Positions 55,101 through 64,000 of a DNA stretch of 64,000 bases are shown piece after piece (within the stretch, counting starts at the first letter, position 1; each line of letters begins with the position of its first letter). The notes below the pieces were generated by a model. That model had not been told where the DNA came from, searched no databases, and saw nothing but the letters and a program-made list of their open reading frames with translations. A program made the position numbers and the translations under genes. Source of the stretch: Diphasiastrum complanatum (lineage: Eukaryota > Streptophyta > Lycopodiopsida > Lycopodiales > Lycopodiaceae); NCBI GenBank assembly GCA_029204225.1, contig CM055101.1:44700180-44764179 (forward strand). Reading direction: 5' to 3'.

Positions 55101-58011
55101 TGGCATGACAAATGGGATGTAGTTGTCCTATAAGTAAGGGATGTCTTGATATTCTGGTACTATAAGGAGTAAGCAGAGTCTATGCTTGTATCTTGTGGCC
55201 TCAAGATGTTTTAGGCTTTGGAATGGTGTAGGTAAAGAAGGGTGCATAATTCTTGGTGGGTGGGGCATGCCAGGGGTCTTAAAAGCAACAATAAATAACT
55301 TAACAATGTAAATGGGAGGCTAAGTTCAATAAACATTTAATCGAGAAATGTGTGAGGCCCAAACTTAGTTGTTGTTCCTACAGTTGAATAATGTTGTTGG
55401 AAATGAGAATCTCACCATATGGATCTTAGAAGCCCGTTCCGAGCAAAATGGGTCGGAACGTTCAGTTCCGTCCGTTTTGTACGTTCCGGAACGTACTGGG
55501 TCGAAACGAGTTCATGTAAATTAAAAAAAAAAGAATTTAGACCCTGCTGGCCCGTGGCTTCTGCATTTCACAGATAGCGAGCAAGGTAGCGTGCATTTCA
55601 CAGATAGCGAGGAGGGAAAGTGTGCCTACATCTAAAAAAAATAAACATAATACTTTTTTCATATAGCTGCGTCCTTTATGAGATGGTAGCAGATAAAAAA
55701 TATGGCTGGCACAAAACAAAGAACGGGGAAATGAAGACCAAAGCGGCAATCAGGTCCGCGACCAATTCATACTTTTTTCCACGGATCTGTTTCCAATAGA
55801 TAAGGGGAGATCAGTTTTTCATATGCACAGAATTGGAGATATGGTGTTAGTTGGTATGGTTGGGAGCCTTTGGCGACAGTTGGTATGGTTGGGAGAACCA
55901 ATGGCCGGATTCTCATGAACGCAGGAGCCTTTTGCGACAGTTGTTGCATATTGCCATTTCATGTTTTCAATGCAATCTCACTCCGGCTCTTATATGTTTA
56001 CAATGCAACCTCACTCCGCCATCTTACCAATTTGCCATCCTCAATATATGCTCTTATATGTCCAGAAGTGATAATTAACGGATTAAAAACCTTTGTAAAA
56101 AAATACGGTTTTTTTTTTCAGGGCCCGTTCCGTTCCGGAACGGGCAACAAAGATATGGATAATGGCATAAATAGTTGTTTTTACAAGTTTATGACTCTGA
56201 ATGTATTTGAGCCAATTGCAATTTGCCACTGCTCATTGGTGAGCACAAATTACCATTCTACTATAATGTTTCCTTTGTGAAGACTCTGTTCAAGCTTTAT
56301 TCATTAGTAATCCATGCATCATTGTAAATGTTATTTGAAAATAGTGTCATGTATGTTTCTATTATAAGTGCAATGTTGTCTCTCATGTTTAATTTTTGGT
56401 GTTGTACAATCCGTGTATTTTCAACTGTATGTTTTGTGACGTACGGATTAGGAGTTTTTTTTGCATCTCCAAATACTTGTATGGCGGTAAGGAAGTACAA
56501 TAGCAACATTGGTTTGGGGTGGCCGGTTTCTTTAAGTGGCACAATCAGTCTAGGTATGCACTTGTAAGGATTTGTATGGCACCATAGGCTGAGATCATGT
56601 GAACAATCACTCTAGGTATGCAGTGTGCACTTGCAAGGGTTTCTATGGTACCTTATGCTGAGATCATATGTACGGGACACAGATCCATACATACGGCCGT
56701 ACAAGATATGTGTAACTATATGAGTATTCGAGCCATATGAAAAATTGTACGCATTGAAAGTTGTATGGTCTATATACCAACTGAGCCGAGTTACTGATTG
56801 TAAAAACTTGCTACCTAGCATTATAAAAACCTAGAAAATTAGAAATTTGGTGAACCACTATAAGGACATCAATAAGTTGATACTTTGAGCTAAAACAAGT
56901 GTATTTCTGAAAAACTAAAAAACGAACAGCTTGAAATATTATCAGCTCACCTTTTTTTTTGTCAAACGGTACAATTTGTGGTTGACGGGGTCTATAGCAA
57001 ACTTTGGCATACTTCACATTTCTCCATGTGGTCTCTTGGTCAAAGCCACCCATTTAGTAAGTAGGCTTGGAGACTCTAGAAGCTTACAAATTATTTCATT
57101 TGATTGCTTCTTGTTTTGAGTTTTGACAATATCCTGGGAGAAACTCAGTGGAGCACAGATCTGAAAGGCTTGTAAGACTGTTTATTGTCATCTATTAGTT
57201 ACAGGGAATCATCATTTTTGAGTGTATGCTACTTTTCTATTCTATTTTTGACAATGTTTTGCAAATGTTTGCGGTAGTGTACAGTCCGATGGGCATCATG
57301 ATTTTACTGAATTCTTGCAACTTATCTATCAGTTGATAGTCAAAGCTTACTTTGGAACTAGACGTTTCAAGGACTGGTGGATGCAATATTCTTGATTTGC
57401 ATATTCAGTTGGGCTGTGCAGGCAACCTAACCTTTTCTGCACTCAAACCTTTTGTCAGTGACATTTTTAACCTCGCAGTCAGCACCTCGGTTGTTTGTGC
57501 AGATTTATGTGGCAATGGCTTTGATGGCCAAGTTTTTACAATTTCTGGCTTTGGATCTGTTTCAAGTTCTATAATTTTCCTCTATATACCAGAGTATTAG
57601 AGATGTGAACATTATGAAACTTTTGAATCCCTGCACTTATGAATTTCATATTTATCCTGTTCCTATTTATATTAGAGTACTTAAAGCTTCTTAATTATAC
57701 TCATGGGAATGTTGATATGCTATCTGGTTTGGTTGAAGCTTTTTGAGTTGCAGATTTTTATTTTAGGTTTAGTATGTTAATGTTTTGATTCGAGAGGTTT
57801 TGTGAATTAGCTTCTGAAGGAATGTTTTCTTTTTAGGCTGGCACAAGAGAAAGCTCGAAGGGAGATGCAAGCTAAGGGGAAATCGGTTCTTTACAATGAG
57901 AAGTTCTCTGCTTATATGAGGAAGGAAGCTGCTGCAATGGATCAGATAAGAGCTTTAGTCGACTCGGCTGGTGGAAAGATTATTATTCCAAAGAGAAATG
58001 AAGATGCCTGA
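43118..58011 (+). CDS. SCI1-like / splicing-associated nuclear protein, six exons
   Basis: Six exons join in phase to 337 codons: 43118-43202, 43468-43677, 47041-47117, 47346-47583, 47754-47982 and 57837-58011 (TGA). The internal introns begin GT and end AG and all phases agree. Residues 1-28 start MTHREELNDQISRG. Residues 29-98 are rich in Lys, Arg, Ser and Glu and end KRKRLYKEAKQLLKSK. Residues 125-203 form the conserved block (DYYLKNNEFSMWLKEDRG, FSDLSSDD, RGPRTSHNW). Residues 204-337 are highly charged with AVLLDELLPKETGRER, LGGGDDIQKR and ARREMQAKG. The central block matches, from memory, plant style-cell-cycle-inhibitor-1-like proteins, which are small basic nuclear proteins linked to cell-cycle control; the longer C-terminus resembles relatives annotated as RNA-splicing factors. 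Reading is uncertain for exon 1 and the GT of the third intron, which is not a strong consensus. No stop or frameshift was seen, so the gene looks intact. Confidence 0.78.
43678..47040 (+). other. Intron 2 of the SCI1-like gene
   Basis: 3.36 kb between donor AAGA/GTAAGA and acceptor GTGTGTGCAG. No transposon protein recognised inside. A small open frame at 44830-45051 (EIAKLWGHRMQSELNGWLES) is unassigned. Confidence 0.65.
49550..49750 (+). repeat. LTR-like piece, opposite orientation to the Copia-5 LTR
   Basis: The stretch with ATTATATAAGGAGGA, TAGTGAGTTTCAGCTCTTC, TTTTGCTCAATC and GTGTGAGTGCTAATATGATT is clearly related to the reverse complement of about 52850-53010. It is probably a partial LTR of a related copia in plus orientation. 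Confidence 0.6.
50491..50909. repeat. Tandem duplication with a 210-bp period
   Basis: ATATAGATTTTAGCA starts at 50491 and again at 50701, and the two units align throughout (for example CTTGTGCTCTAAATCAAGCA in both). They have diverged by point changes and small indels. Copy 2 continues into sequence resembling the U3 side of the Copia-5 LTR. Confidence 0.9.
52805..52816 (-). other. tRNA-Met-like primer-binding site of Copia-5
   Basis: The minus strand reads TGGTATCAAAGC, one base different from the initiator-Met consensus, directly before the LTR. Confidence 0.75.
52818..53224 (-). repeat. 5' LTR of Copia-5
   Basis: On the minus strand it starts TGTTAAGAATTAATG. It adjoins gypsy integrase sequence on the right and the primer-binding site on the left. 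Its inner part has an inverted relative at 49550-49750. Confidence 0.65.
53226..53660 (-). pseudogene. Gypsy-E: Ty3/gypsy integrase relic
   Basis: The minus-strand translation shows the gypsy integrase core (ISMDFKIGLPKTPKGHD, IWITVDLLTKMTHFISTKTT, LYGLPFDIVSDQDSKFTRGF) and a VNQVLEDML end, as in chromovirus-type elements. No long open frame marks it, so it is easily missed. It appears to be interrupted by the Copia-5 LTR at about 53225. Broken fossil. Confidence 0.82.
54077..54700 (+). mobile_element. Second hAT relic (DUF659-type transposase)
   Basis: Plus-strand open frame 54077-54340 with DYLRNVIQEVGVDTVMQVV, DKAIVHEQM and AFEDIGGFDWVRRIIFHARK. These align with the DUF659 part of plant hAT transposases (typically EVG..NVVQVVTDNA and LEDIG...WVK). 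A later piece in another frame (MKPLPKLLYLVDRDGPTIG, near 54580) matches the following PLVKVLRLVDGD block. The usual Cys-Ala-Ala-His block is not seen, and frames are broken, so it is inactive. Confidence 0.7.
55432..56145. repeat. Possible TIR element bounded by GCCCGTTCCG
   Basis: GCCCGTTCCG begins at 55432 and its inverse ends at 56145, where GCCCGTTCC, GTTCC and GGAACGGGC form a 23-bp palindrome. More TTCCGGAACG words lie just inside the left end. This could be a roughly 0.7-kb non-autonomous DNA transposon. No matching target duplication was seen, so it is tentative. Confidence 0.4.
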
Positions 58012-58887
58012 GCTCTTTTGTATCATAGAGCAGTATTTTATAAGATGAACTTTTCAGAAAATATCTTGGTCACAGGGATAAACTGCATATTATATTACAA
58101 GTGATATTATTTTTAGCTCTTTCAGAGGTGGAATAGGTCATCTTAAAACTTTGGAGTAAATTTTTGTAACTAGCAATAAGCATAACCAATTAAATTGAAA
58201 ATCTCCAAGCAGAAAAAGTCGTTTCCAGTTGGTCAAGGTGAAGTAGTGACATCTTTGAGAAGCACACAGGTTGCAATTACATGGCTCTATTTTTATGAGC
58301 ACATGGTCCTACAGCTTTGTGATAATCGAGTCGCAGTCATGTGTTTATATTGCCTAGTTTATCAGAAGTTTATCTGACTCCTTAAATCCTGTATATACTT
58401 TCAATGTACAGACATGAAAACCTTTGTTACATCATAGATGAATTGGGTGCACATTCTAAGGTCTATGTGGATTGAATCGGGGTTATTATAAATTCCCTCA
58501 ACAAAAGACATGATTTTTTTTTAAAAATGCTGCAAAATTCATTGGTGCTCGTTAGATAGCCTATGTGAATTGAGCCTAGTATTGACAAAAAGTGAATTCC
58601 TGGAAACAAAATTCAAACATAAGTAGATGTAGCATAGAAATCTGGACTAAATGTATCTGCTCTAGTCTATTGAGACCAAATTCCTCGAGAGAATACTAGA
58701 CATTTTCCACAGGGCACATTTGCCATCGTAGTTTCTCTAAATAACGCATTGTAGATTCAAAATAGCTGAAGCTAAGGAAATACTGCATACTGGGTGTAGG
58801 GGCTTAAAGCTAGATAGCAAGGGACTGATCATCCTTGGTGGTAAGAAAAGTGAGACTTGTAGCATTTGGAGCACTAAAAGATCTGGG

Positions 58888-58890
<3 letters not shown>

Positions 58891-58930
<40 letters not shown>
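58891..58930. repeat. (CT)20 microsatellite
   Basis: 40 bp of CT, the shortest of the nine arrays. Confidence 0.97.
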
Positions 58931-58933
<3 letters not shown>

Positions 58934-59975
58934 CAAGTTAATGCATAGACATGGTGTTTGGTGTATGACTTCTCTTGTGTTGTGAATGTTGTGTGTATGC
59001 TACTGATATATTGATCTTTGACATGGTATCATAGCTTATACAATCCTATTGCATTTGACTTGTTATGGACTCCGTACTAAAGTGACAGTCCCTCACAGGA
59101 GGTGAAAGTGGGAAGAACAGTTCGTGTGGAGAAAACTAATTTTTGAGTGGTTTGCAGGCAATAGGGCATCGTGGAAGTGCATGTCAAGCATTCTGACCAT
59201 GCTCTAGATCATTGGATAGTTTCTCATGATATTGTGTTATGTACAAGGTGTGGAATTTTAAGTTTTGTATGACAAAGGACATTGTAAGTGCATTTGAAGA
59301 CTATAGTGTTAATACTTCAAAATGAATATTATTTATTGTCAAATATTTTCAAATGCTGGCATGTCAAGGCGAAACATTCCAGCAAGGGAGGCTGAGACTT
59401 GGTTAAAGCTCGCCCTGAGTCGCAACCCGCACTCCCCTATAGTATTGGTGGGATTCGCCACCTCCCCTCATACCAAGTACTCTACCCAGGCTGGTAAAGC
59501 ATGTTTTCTCTCTCTAGAAAGCCATTTTCTCTCTCTAGAATTTATTGATCCCCAGGCTTCTTTTAATCATGCTTAGATCGTGTGAGGTGATTGCACATCG
59601 ATCTGAGCTCTCTGGACTTCGCTAAAACTGATCAAAGATTTTCAGCCATAGGAACTTGGCGTCGGCTGTATTCTGGCCACACTTGCGCCGGGAGCAGTAG
59701 GGGCACTGTTGGCACCGGGACAATACTGGTGCCAGTGGCGCCGAAAGTAAAGCTTGTAAAGGTAACTTCACAACACCTCGACAACGACACCATTGTAGGG
59801 TGTGTAGGATAGTCGGTGAGCTGTCCTCCGCCTGTCAAGAAGGGTTAGAATGCAAGATAGGTTCCTAACTATACTTAGTTGCTAGTTTAGATGCTTACTA
59901 GCTCTACTTTAACACTACCCAACCTTAACTCTAGCTCCACTAATTCTAAACCGATGCATTCTTCATAATTGAGGG

Positions 59976-59977
<2 letters not shown>
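58931..59977. other. Intergenic stretch, no gene recognised
   Basis: More GC-rich around 59380-59820 than its surroundings, with an inverted repeat GGCACC/GGTGCC near 59708-59732. Open frames at 59322-59576 and 59591-59812 match nothing I know. Confidence 0.4.
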
Positions 59978-60060
<83 letters not shown>

Positions 60061-60086
60061 AGAAGAAGAAGAAAAAAAAAAAAAAA
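59978..60086. repeat. (GA)n, (GAA)n and A-tract compound repeat
   Basis: About 40 GA units with one GGG interruption (near 60028), then four to five GAA units, then a run of A ending at AAGCTTTATT. The minus strand carries AATAAAGC right beside the T run. Confidence 0.95.
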
Positions 60087-60357
60087 GCTTTATTAACATC
60101 TTTTTTCATGCCCAAAGGCATATAAGACGAAACAAGTACATCACAATGGATGGCACCAAGATGGAGCAATGCCGTCAAAACAACAAAACTAAAACCAAAC
60201 TAACTAAGAAGAGAAAAATATCTCTTTAGTGCTCTAACTCTCAATCTAACTTCGAACAATAAGCTTCAATGAAAGGCTCTAACGCAGGAGTCAACTTAAA
60301 TACAATTTGAAAATTCCATATCGACTTAAAGGCTCTCACGTAGGAGGCGTCACTGAG

Positions 60358-60809
60358 TGATGAGTTTCGGATGGGGTGATTAGAAAATGTCGACCATCCC
60401 GAAAAATAACCCTTTTGCCTATCGCATTTGCTTCCTCAATGAGCTACTTCCGTTCCTTCCACTATAAGGCAATTAGATCCTCATAAACAAAAATGTTACT
60501 GCCTTTAAGATGTCCATGATGCTTAAAAACTTCATTACGATAATCAGTGTATTTGAAACGGATGAAGACAACCGAAAAGTTGAACTTACTGTGCCAAGTT
60601 GCTTTCACGACGCCTTCCTCTTTCTCATAGAAAAGTGAGGCCAGAAGTTCTTTGGCTGCAAGCAAGGGGTCGGTTTTGGAAGGTGTGTGGTGACCCATTC
60701 CATATCCATGCTGGAGTAGGCCAGGAGCACAGGAGCAGGCAGAGAGCTTTAGAGTCCCCTCCAAAGATTGTAAATTTGTTTGCAGCTGCAAGCAACCTTT
60801 TCTCCTCAA
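60358..60809 (-). pseudogene. LINE ORF1-like (RNA-binding domain) relic
   Basis: The minus strand translates through FNFSVVFIRFKYTDYRNEVF and HLKGSNIFVYEDLIAL, then after two in-frame stops WKERK and LIEEANAIGKRVIFRDGR. The order (a strand ending in a phrase on residues joined to 'LKG..IFV.EDL', then a Lys/Glu helix, then 'V..RDGR') is that of the C-terminal RNA-binding/transposase-22-like domain of LINE ORF1-type proteins and related plant retroelement ORFs. No reverse transcriptase follows in the window. The identification is by pattern only. Confidence 0.5.
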
Positions 60810-61057
60810 TTCTGTAAATGCAGCCTCTGGTCTTGCCCAACAAAGCCTTGTTCAGCTTATGCCCCTTTGTCCTCATAATGCACGGACAAAGTGGAGACCC
60901 TAAAGTATTCTTATGCGCTGCTAGTCCATGCAGCCCGCGGAGAGCCTTGTTGGTGCAACAAGAATGGCAATGGTAGGTGAGAAACAAGAAGGGGATCGAA
61001 CAGCCGTAGCTATAGAGGAGGTTGCCATCGCCATCGCGGATTAGGAGGTCGCCATCG

Positions 61058-61059
<2 letters not shown>

Positions 61060-61131
<72 letters not shown>
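61060..61131. repeat. (GA)n dinucleotide array
   Basis: 36 GA units preceded by GAGGTCGCCATCGTG, part of a GTTGCCATCGCCATCGCGG context that is itself weakly repetitive. Confidence 0.97.
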
Positions 61132-61136
<5 letters not shown>

Positions 61137-61685
61137 GTTAGCTCAAATGCTCAATGTCATGCTTATAGTAAAACCACAACTAGAAAAAAAACAAGAACAA
61201 TGGAAACTAGAAACAATTAGCAAAACACAACAATAAGCATAAGCAAGATGGATTAGCACTTGAGGATGCTTGAGCTCAGAGTCTCCTCTCTATTAGCATG
61301 TAAAATGGTTACAAATGGTGCCTTTTTGTCTTTGGGGTGGCCCTTGCCCCTTGCTTCCCATTGGCTAATTGCAAGAAGGTGGGATTGAAATCCACACCCT
61401 TCACAAGAAGCACAAACTAATCTATGGTGTAGGAAGAAACACACCCCACCTACCACCATTTGACTTTTGACTATTTCAAAAAAATTAGAAACTTAAGTTA
61501 AGTTTAAACTTTGGCCTCTTAGTATTACTTTAATTACATGGCCCAAAGTTAAGTTTATTCCAAAAATGATTATTTACAAGTGCTCATCGGGCCATGGGCT
61601 GAAGCACGCAGGATGCCACGACCCTCGCAACTTATTTGTATCGTTCCAGCTAATTTATTTATTTACATGGGAATACCCTCAACAC

Positions 61686-63340
61686 ATGTCTGCCCTGTCT
61701 GAAGAATTTAAAACCGTCATGAATAATGATCCCACAATAAACCCTCTGTACTATAAAGTCTATGTTGGAGATGTACAAGAGATGATATCTATTTTGCCCC
61801 GAAAGGATTACAGCCTTGCCATTGTTGATATTCCTTATGGATTTCGATTGCCAAATTCTATAGTTGATGAAAAAGCATTTACATTCAAACAGATATCAAA
61901 GATGGTTGCAGATTTCAAGGTATTGACGACGGCTCCTTTATGGAGATTCATTGTTTTTCACACTGCTGCACAAACAACATCAGTGCTTGCATCTTTAAAA
62001 GAGCACATCCATGGAGCTGAAAACATGATGTGGTAAGTTTTACTTGATAAAGTTTTGGGAACATAAAGTAAATATATTTGCTTAAAAATATATATATTCG
62101 AACAAAGAAATATATTTGTGAACAAAAGAATATATTCGCTTATGAATATATATTTTTTGCAAGCACAAAACAAGTATAAGCTATGCACCAAGGTCGAGGC
62201 TTTTGAGTTTATTTGAAATGATTAGCATTGATTACTTTGATGGTCTGAAAAAGAAGCGTGTAAAGGCTCATTGCAATGACGACTACAACAATGTTTTTAG
62301 TTTTTCTGCCATGACACACAAATTGAGGCACATCGAGGGGTCTCAAGCTCTTATCAGCACTTACCAAAAGCCTCAACGCCTAATAAATAGGCTGATTACC
62401 TTATTTTCAAATCCGAATGAATGGCTACTGGATCTATTTGCTGGAATAGGTATTAAAAAGTGTCGTTACGTGTTTAACATTGATTTATTTTCAAATATTA
62501 TTGTGAATATGAGTGATTAAAATGCATCGGTTTATGTAGGTACTACGACATTATGTGCTATAAAATCCTGAAGAAATTGCGTAGCCCTGGAACTTGATGA
62601 AACCCAAGCGTGGTATATTGAAATGCGCGTGGTAGCCCTGCATGAGCTTCCAGACGAAGATCAGGAGGTTAGTTGTCGGGCTCTTGCTTTGAATGATAAG
62701 TTTCAAAGCGCATCTTTGGAGCCCATGCCTCCGATTCATTGTGAGGAAGCTGAATTGGGAGGTTTCATATAAGATTTAGCAACTTTACTTTTGAATATAT
62801 GTGATTTGTAAAAATGGTGAGAATAAATGTGTTTTAAAAAATAGCTTGTACAAAAACATGATTTTTTGTTTGATGCATTTTTTGTCACTATTATTTGATC
62901 TCCGATAAGCTGAGGTTCTTTGCATTTTGAGCAAGGAGCTTCATGAACTTTCAAATATTATTGATATGATGCTGATGATCTTCTCCCTAGTGTGGATGAT
63001 ATAAACAAGGATCAATTTTTTTCAGAGACGGATTGCTTGAAGATGGTTGTTGAACAGATGCGCGCAAAAGAAAATGATCTTCCAATCTGAAGAGGAGTTT
63101 CTTAGATTTCATAATCAACTTGGTTTTCTAGAACCACCTGTCTATACATCGACCTTATTGACATCAAGAGGTGGTCATAATGTTGATGATGAGACGGTAA
63201 TTGAGGAAGACATAGTTGAATGCATAAGTTTTGTATCTTGAATTGTACTAATTGATATGTAAAGTCAGATTTTATATTGGAGCTAACTTTTCTATTTATT
63301 TTAGGAAACTCTGTATCTTGATGAGTTTGCAATCCATTGA
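61686..63340 (+). pseudogene. Beta-class (permuted) DNA amino-methyltransferase relic, DN4MT-like
   Basis: The first exon, from MSALSEEFK to 62032, carries KVYVGDVQEMISILP and VDIPYGF, the catalytic DPPY/SPPY-type motif IV. It ends at GTAAGT. The second exon (starting 62175 or 62181, ending 62449) has FEMISIDYFDGLKKKR, FSAMTHKLRH, EGSQALISTYQKPQRLINRL and PNEWLLDLFAGI. The third starts 62540 and completes FAGIGTTTLCAIKS, the AdoMet-binding motif I, continuing CVALELDETQAWYIEM. Motif IV before motif I is the beta-class order used by bacterial N4-cytosine and N6-adenine methyltransferases. All splice phases agree (2+1, then 1+2). Just after motif I an in-frame TGA replaces the Gly expected before RNCVALE, and the tail (62960-63340, EEEFLRFHNQLGFLEPPVYT, ETLYLDEFAIH) changes frame, so it looks like a decaying gene copy. 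Bryophyte N4-cytosine methyltransferases (Marchantia DN4MT) are the closest known plant parallel; orthology is inference. Confidence 0.72.
62084..62158. repeat. Inverted repeat inside intron 1 of the methyltransferase relic
   Basis: Arms AAAAATATATATATTC (62084-62099) and GAATATATATTTTTT (62144-62158) with further ATATATTTG/CAAAT-like pairs between. They lie between the GTAAGT donor and the acceptor and could fold the intron. Confidence 0.8.
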
Positions 63341-64000
63341 GGAGGGCAGAGATCTCCTGCTGGTGAATTACAAAGAGATCATGCACTGGGCCATGATTTG
63401 AAGTTCTTCAAAAATAATGAGATAAGCGTTGTCCATTGAAAGTTTCATCAACATGGTGAAACAATTATGGAAATCAAGACACTTTCTCATTTTCTTGGAG
63501 AACATTATTTTACGAGGGTGCCTAGAATAATATTTGTTAAGAGAACTATTGCACTTAAAATTTTAGGATATGGACTAGTGTTAGTTGATTTTTTGACACA
63601 CAAAATCGGGCTGACATTGATAGTTATGTTCACAATTTTGTAAGAACCGACATGTAAAACCAGGCTACTAATGGTAAAACTGGCACAAAATTGCCTATAG
63701 ATAGGGGTCAAAATGTGGCTAGAGAAATTTTGAGGGCTTAGAAATGGCCCATAGAATAGTTTACGACCTTAGAATTGGCCCAGTTACGCAAATTGTAATA
63801 GCCGGCACTACTGCGCAAACTTTCCAATGTAATGTTCTATTTTTGACTAATATAAAAAGTTACCTGCTGTGTTTTTAGGAAACCGGGTACTCGCAAAAAA
63901 TAGTGCACAAGAATCGACAGTGGGAAAAATTGGTTCACAGCAAGCCACAGGAAAATTTGTGAGGGCCGGGTCAAGAAAACGAGGAATGGGGGATGGCAAA
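63341..64000. other. Window end, no further gene recognised
   Basis: Coding-like words continue to about 63560 (GETIMEIKTLSHFLGEHYF, RVPRIIFVKRTIAL), perhaps the far 3' part of the methyltransferase relic. After 63650 nothing is recognised; a TATAAAAAG word at 63861 may be a promoter or LTR element. Confidence 0.4.

Larger units (their letters stand above)
47983..57836 (+). other. Intron 5 of the SCI1-like gene, about 9.85 kb, filled with mobile elements
   Basis: Donor AAAAAG/GTTCTTG and acceptor TTTTCTTTTTAG/G bracket a split Arg codon (AG plus G), so the reading frame is exactly kept. The intron holds Copia-5, a gypsy integrase relic, LTR-like pieces in both orientations, a hAT relic, a 210-bp tandem duplication and a possible TIR element. 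Confidence 0.75.

Noticed and set aside
55537-56280. Host gene in intron 5 (open frames on both strands)
   Set aside because: Frames are short and without family motifs; the block is better explained as part of a TIR-like repeat.
59380-59820. Possible tRNA or SINE head in the GC-richer stretch
   Set aside because: No A/B-box pair or cloverleaf could be traced by eye, and the GGCACC/GGTGCC pair is too short alone.
62040-62202. Reading the methyltransferase pieces as two separate genes
   Set aside because: GTAAGT donor, AG acceptor and matching phases join motif IV and motif I segments of one fold, so one spliced relic is simpler.

Overview
This window reads as nuclear DNA of a land plant. 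It is AT-rich, packed with LTR-retrotransposon fossils of both Ty1/copia and Ty3/gypsy type, has spliced genes with long introns, and carries very long TC/GA dinucleotide arrays. The content (plant copia and gypsy lineages, a style-cell-cycle-inhibitor-like gene, a bacterial-type DNA amino-methyltransferase relic, abundant GA arrays) makes me favour a seed-free plant such as a fern. That is inference from gene content, not proof. I see no tRNA, rRNA, CRISPR array or prokaryotic operon.

Layout. 1-6.5 kb: AT-rich sequence without a recognised gene, with a 186-bp TC array and small tandem repeats. 6.5-22.7 kb: a nest of LTR elements four deep. Plus-strand gypsy pol (Gypsy-C) is followed by a minus-strand gypsy (Gypsy-A, LTRs at 8466-9281 and 21969-22662). 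Copia-1 (about 10.1-17.0 kb) lies inside Gypsy-A, and Gypsy-B (13059-16355, 138-bp LTRs) lies inside Copia-1. 22.7-31.1 kb: GA/TC arrays, a three-exon minus-strand relic that looks like a C48 (Ulp1-type) cysteine peptidase (25.9-26.6 kb), and a hAT transposase relic of the ZNF862/ZMYM-like type (28.5-30.3 kb). 31.1-41.3 kb: Copia-2, Gypsy-D, Copia-3 and Copia-4 end to end. 41.3-43.1 kb: a minisatellite and a foldback (MITE-like) block.

43.1-58.0 kb holds the one apparently intact host gene. Six plus-strand exons join in phase to give 337 codons, with a Ser/Lys/Arg-rich N-terminus, a conserved central WLKE domain and a charged C-terminus resembling plant SCI1-like or splicing-associated nuclear proteins. 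Its fifth intron is about 9.85 kb and contains LTR fossils, a second hAT relic, an exact-period 210-bp tandem duplication and a possible TIR element. 58.0-61.6 kb: GA/CT arrays and a LINE ORF1-like relic on the minus strand. 61.7-63.4 kb: a spliced relic of a beta-class (N4-cytosine/N6-adenine type) DNA methyltransferase with a DIPYGF catalytic-type motif followed by an FAGIGTTT AdoMet motif, of the type reported as DN4MT in Marchantia.

The most interesting items are the methyltransferase relic, the host gene with the transposon-filled intron, the C48-like relic, the four-level retroelement nest, and hairpin repeats in the Copia-1 LTR region. All identifications were made by eye; no database search or alignment program was run.
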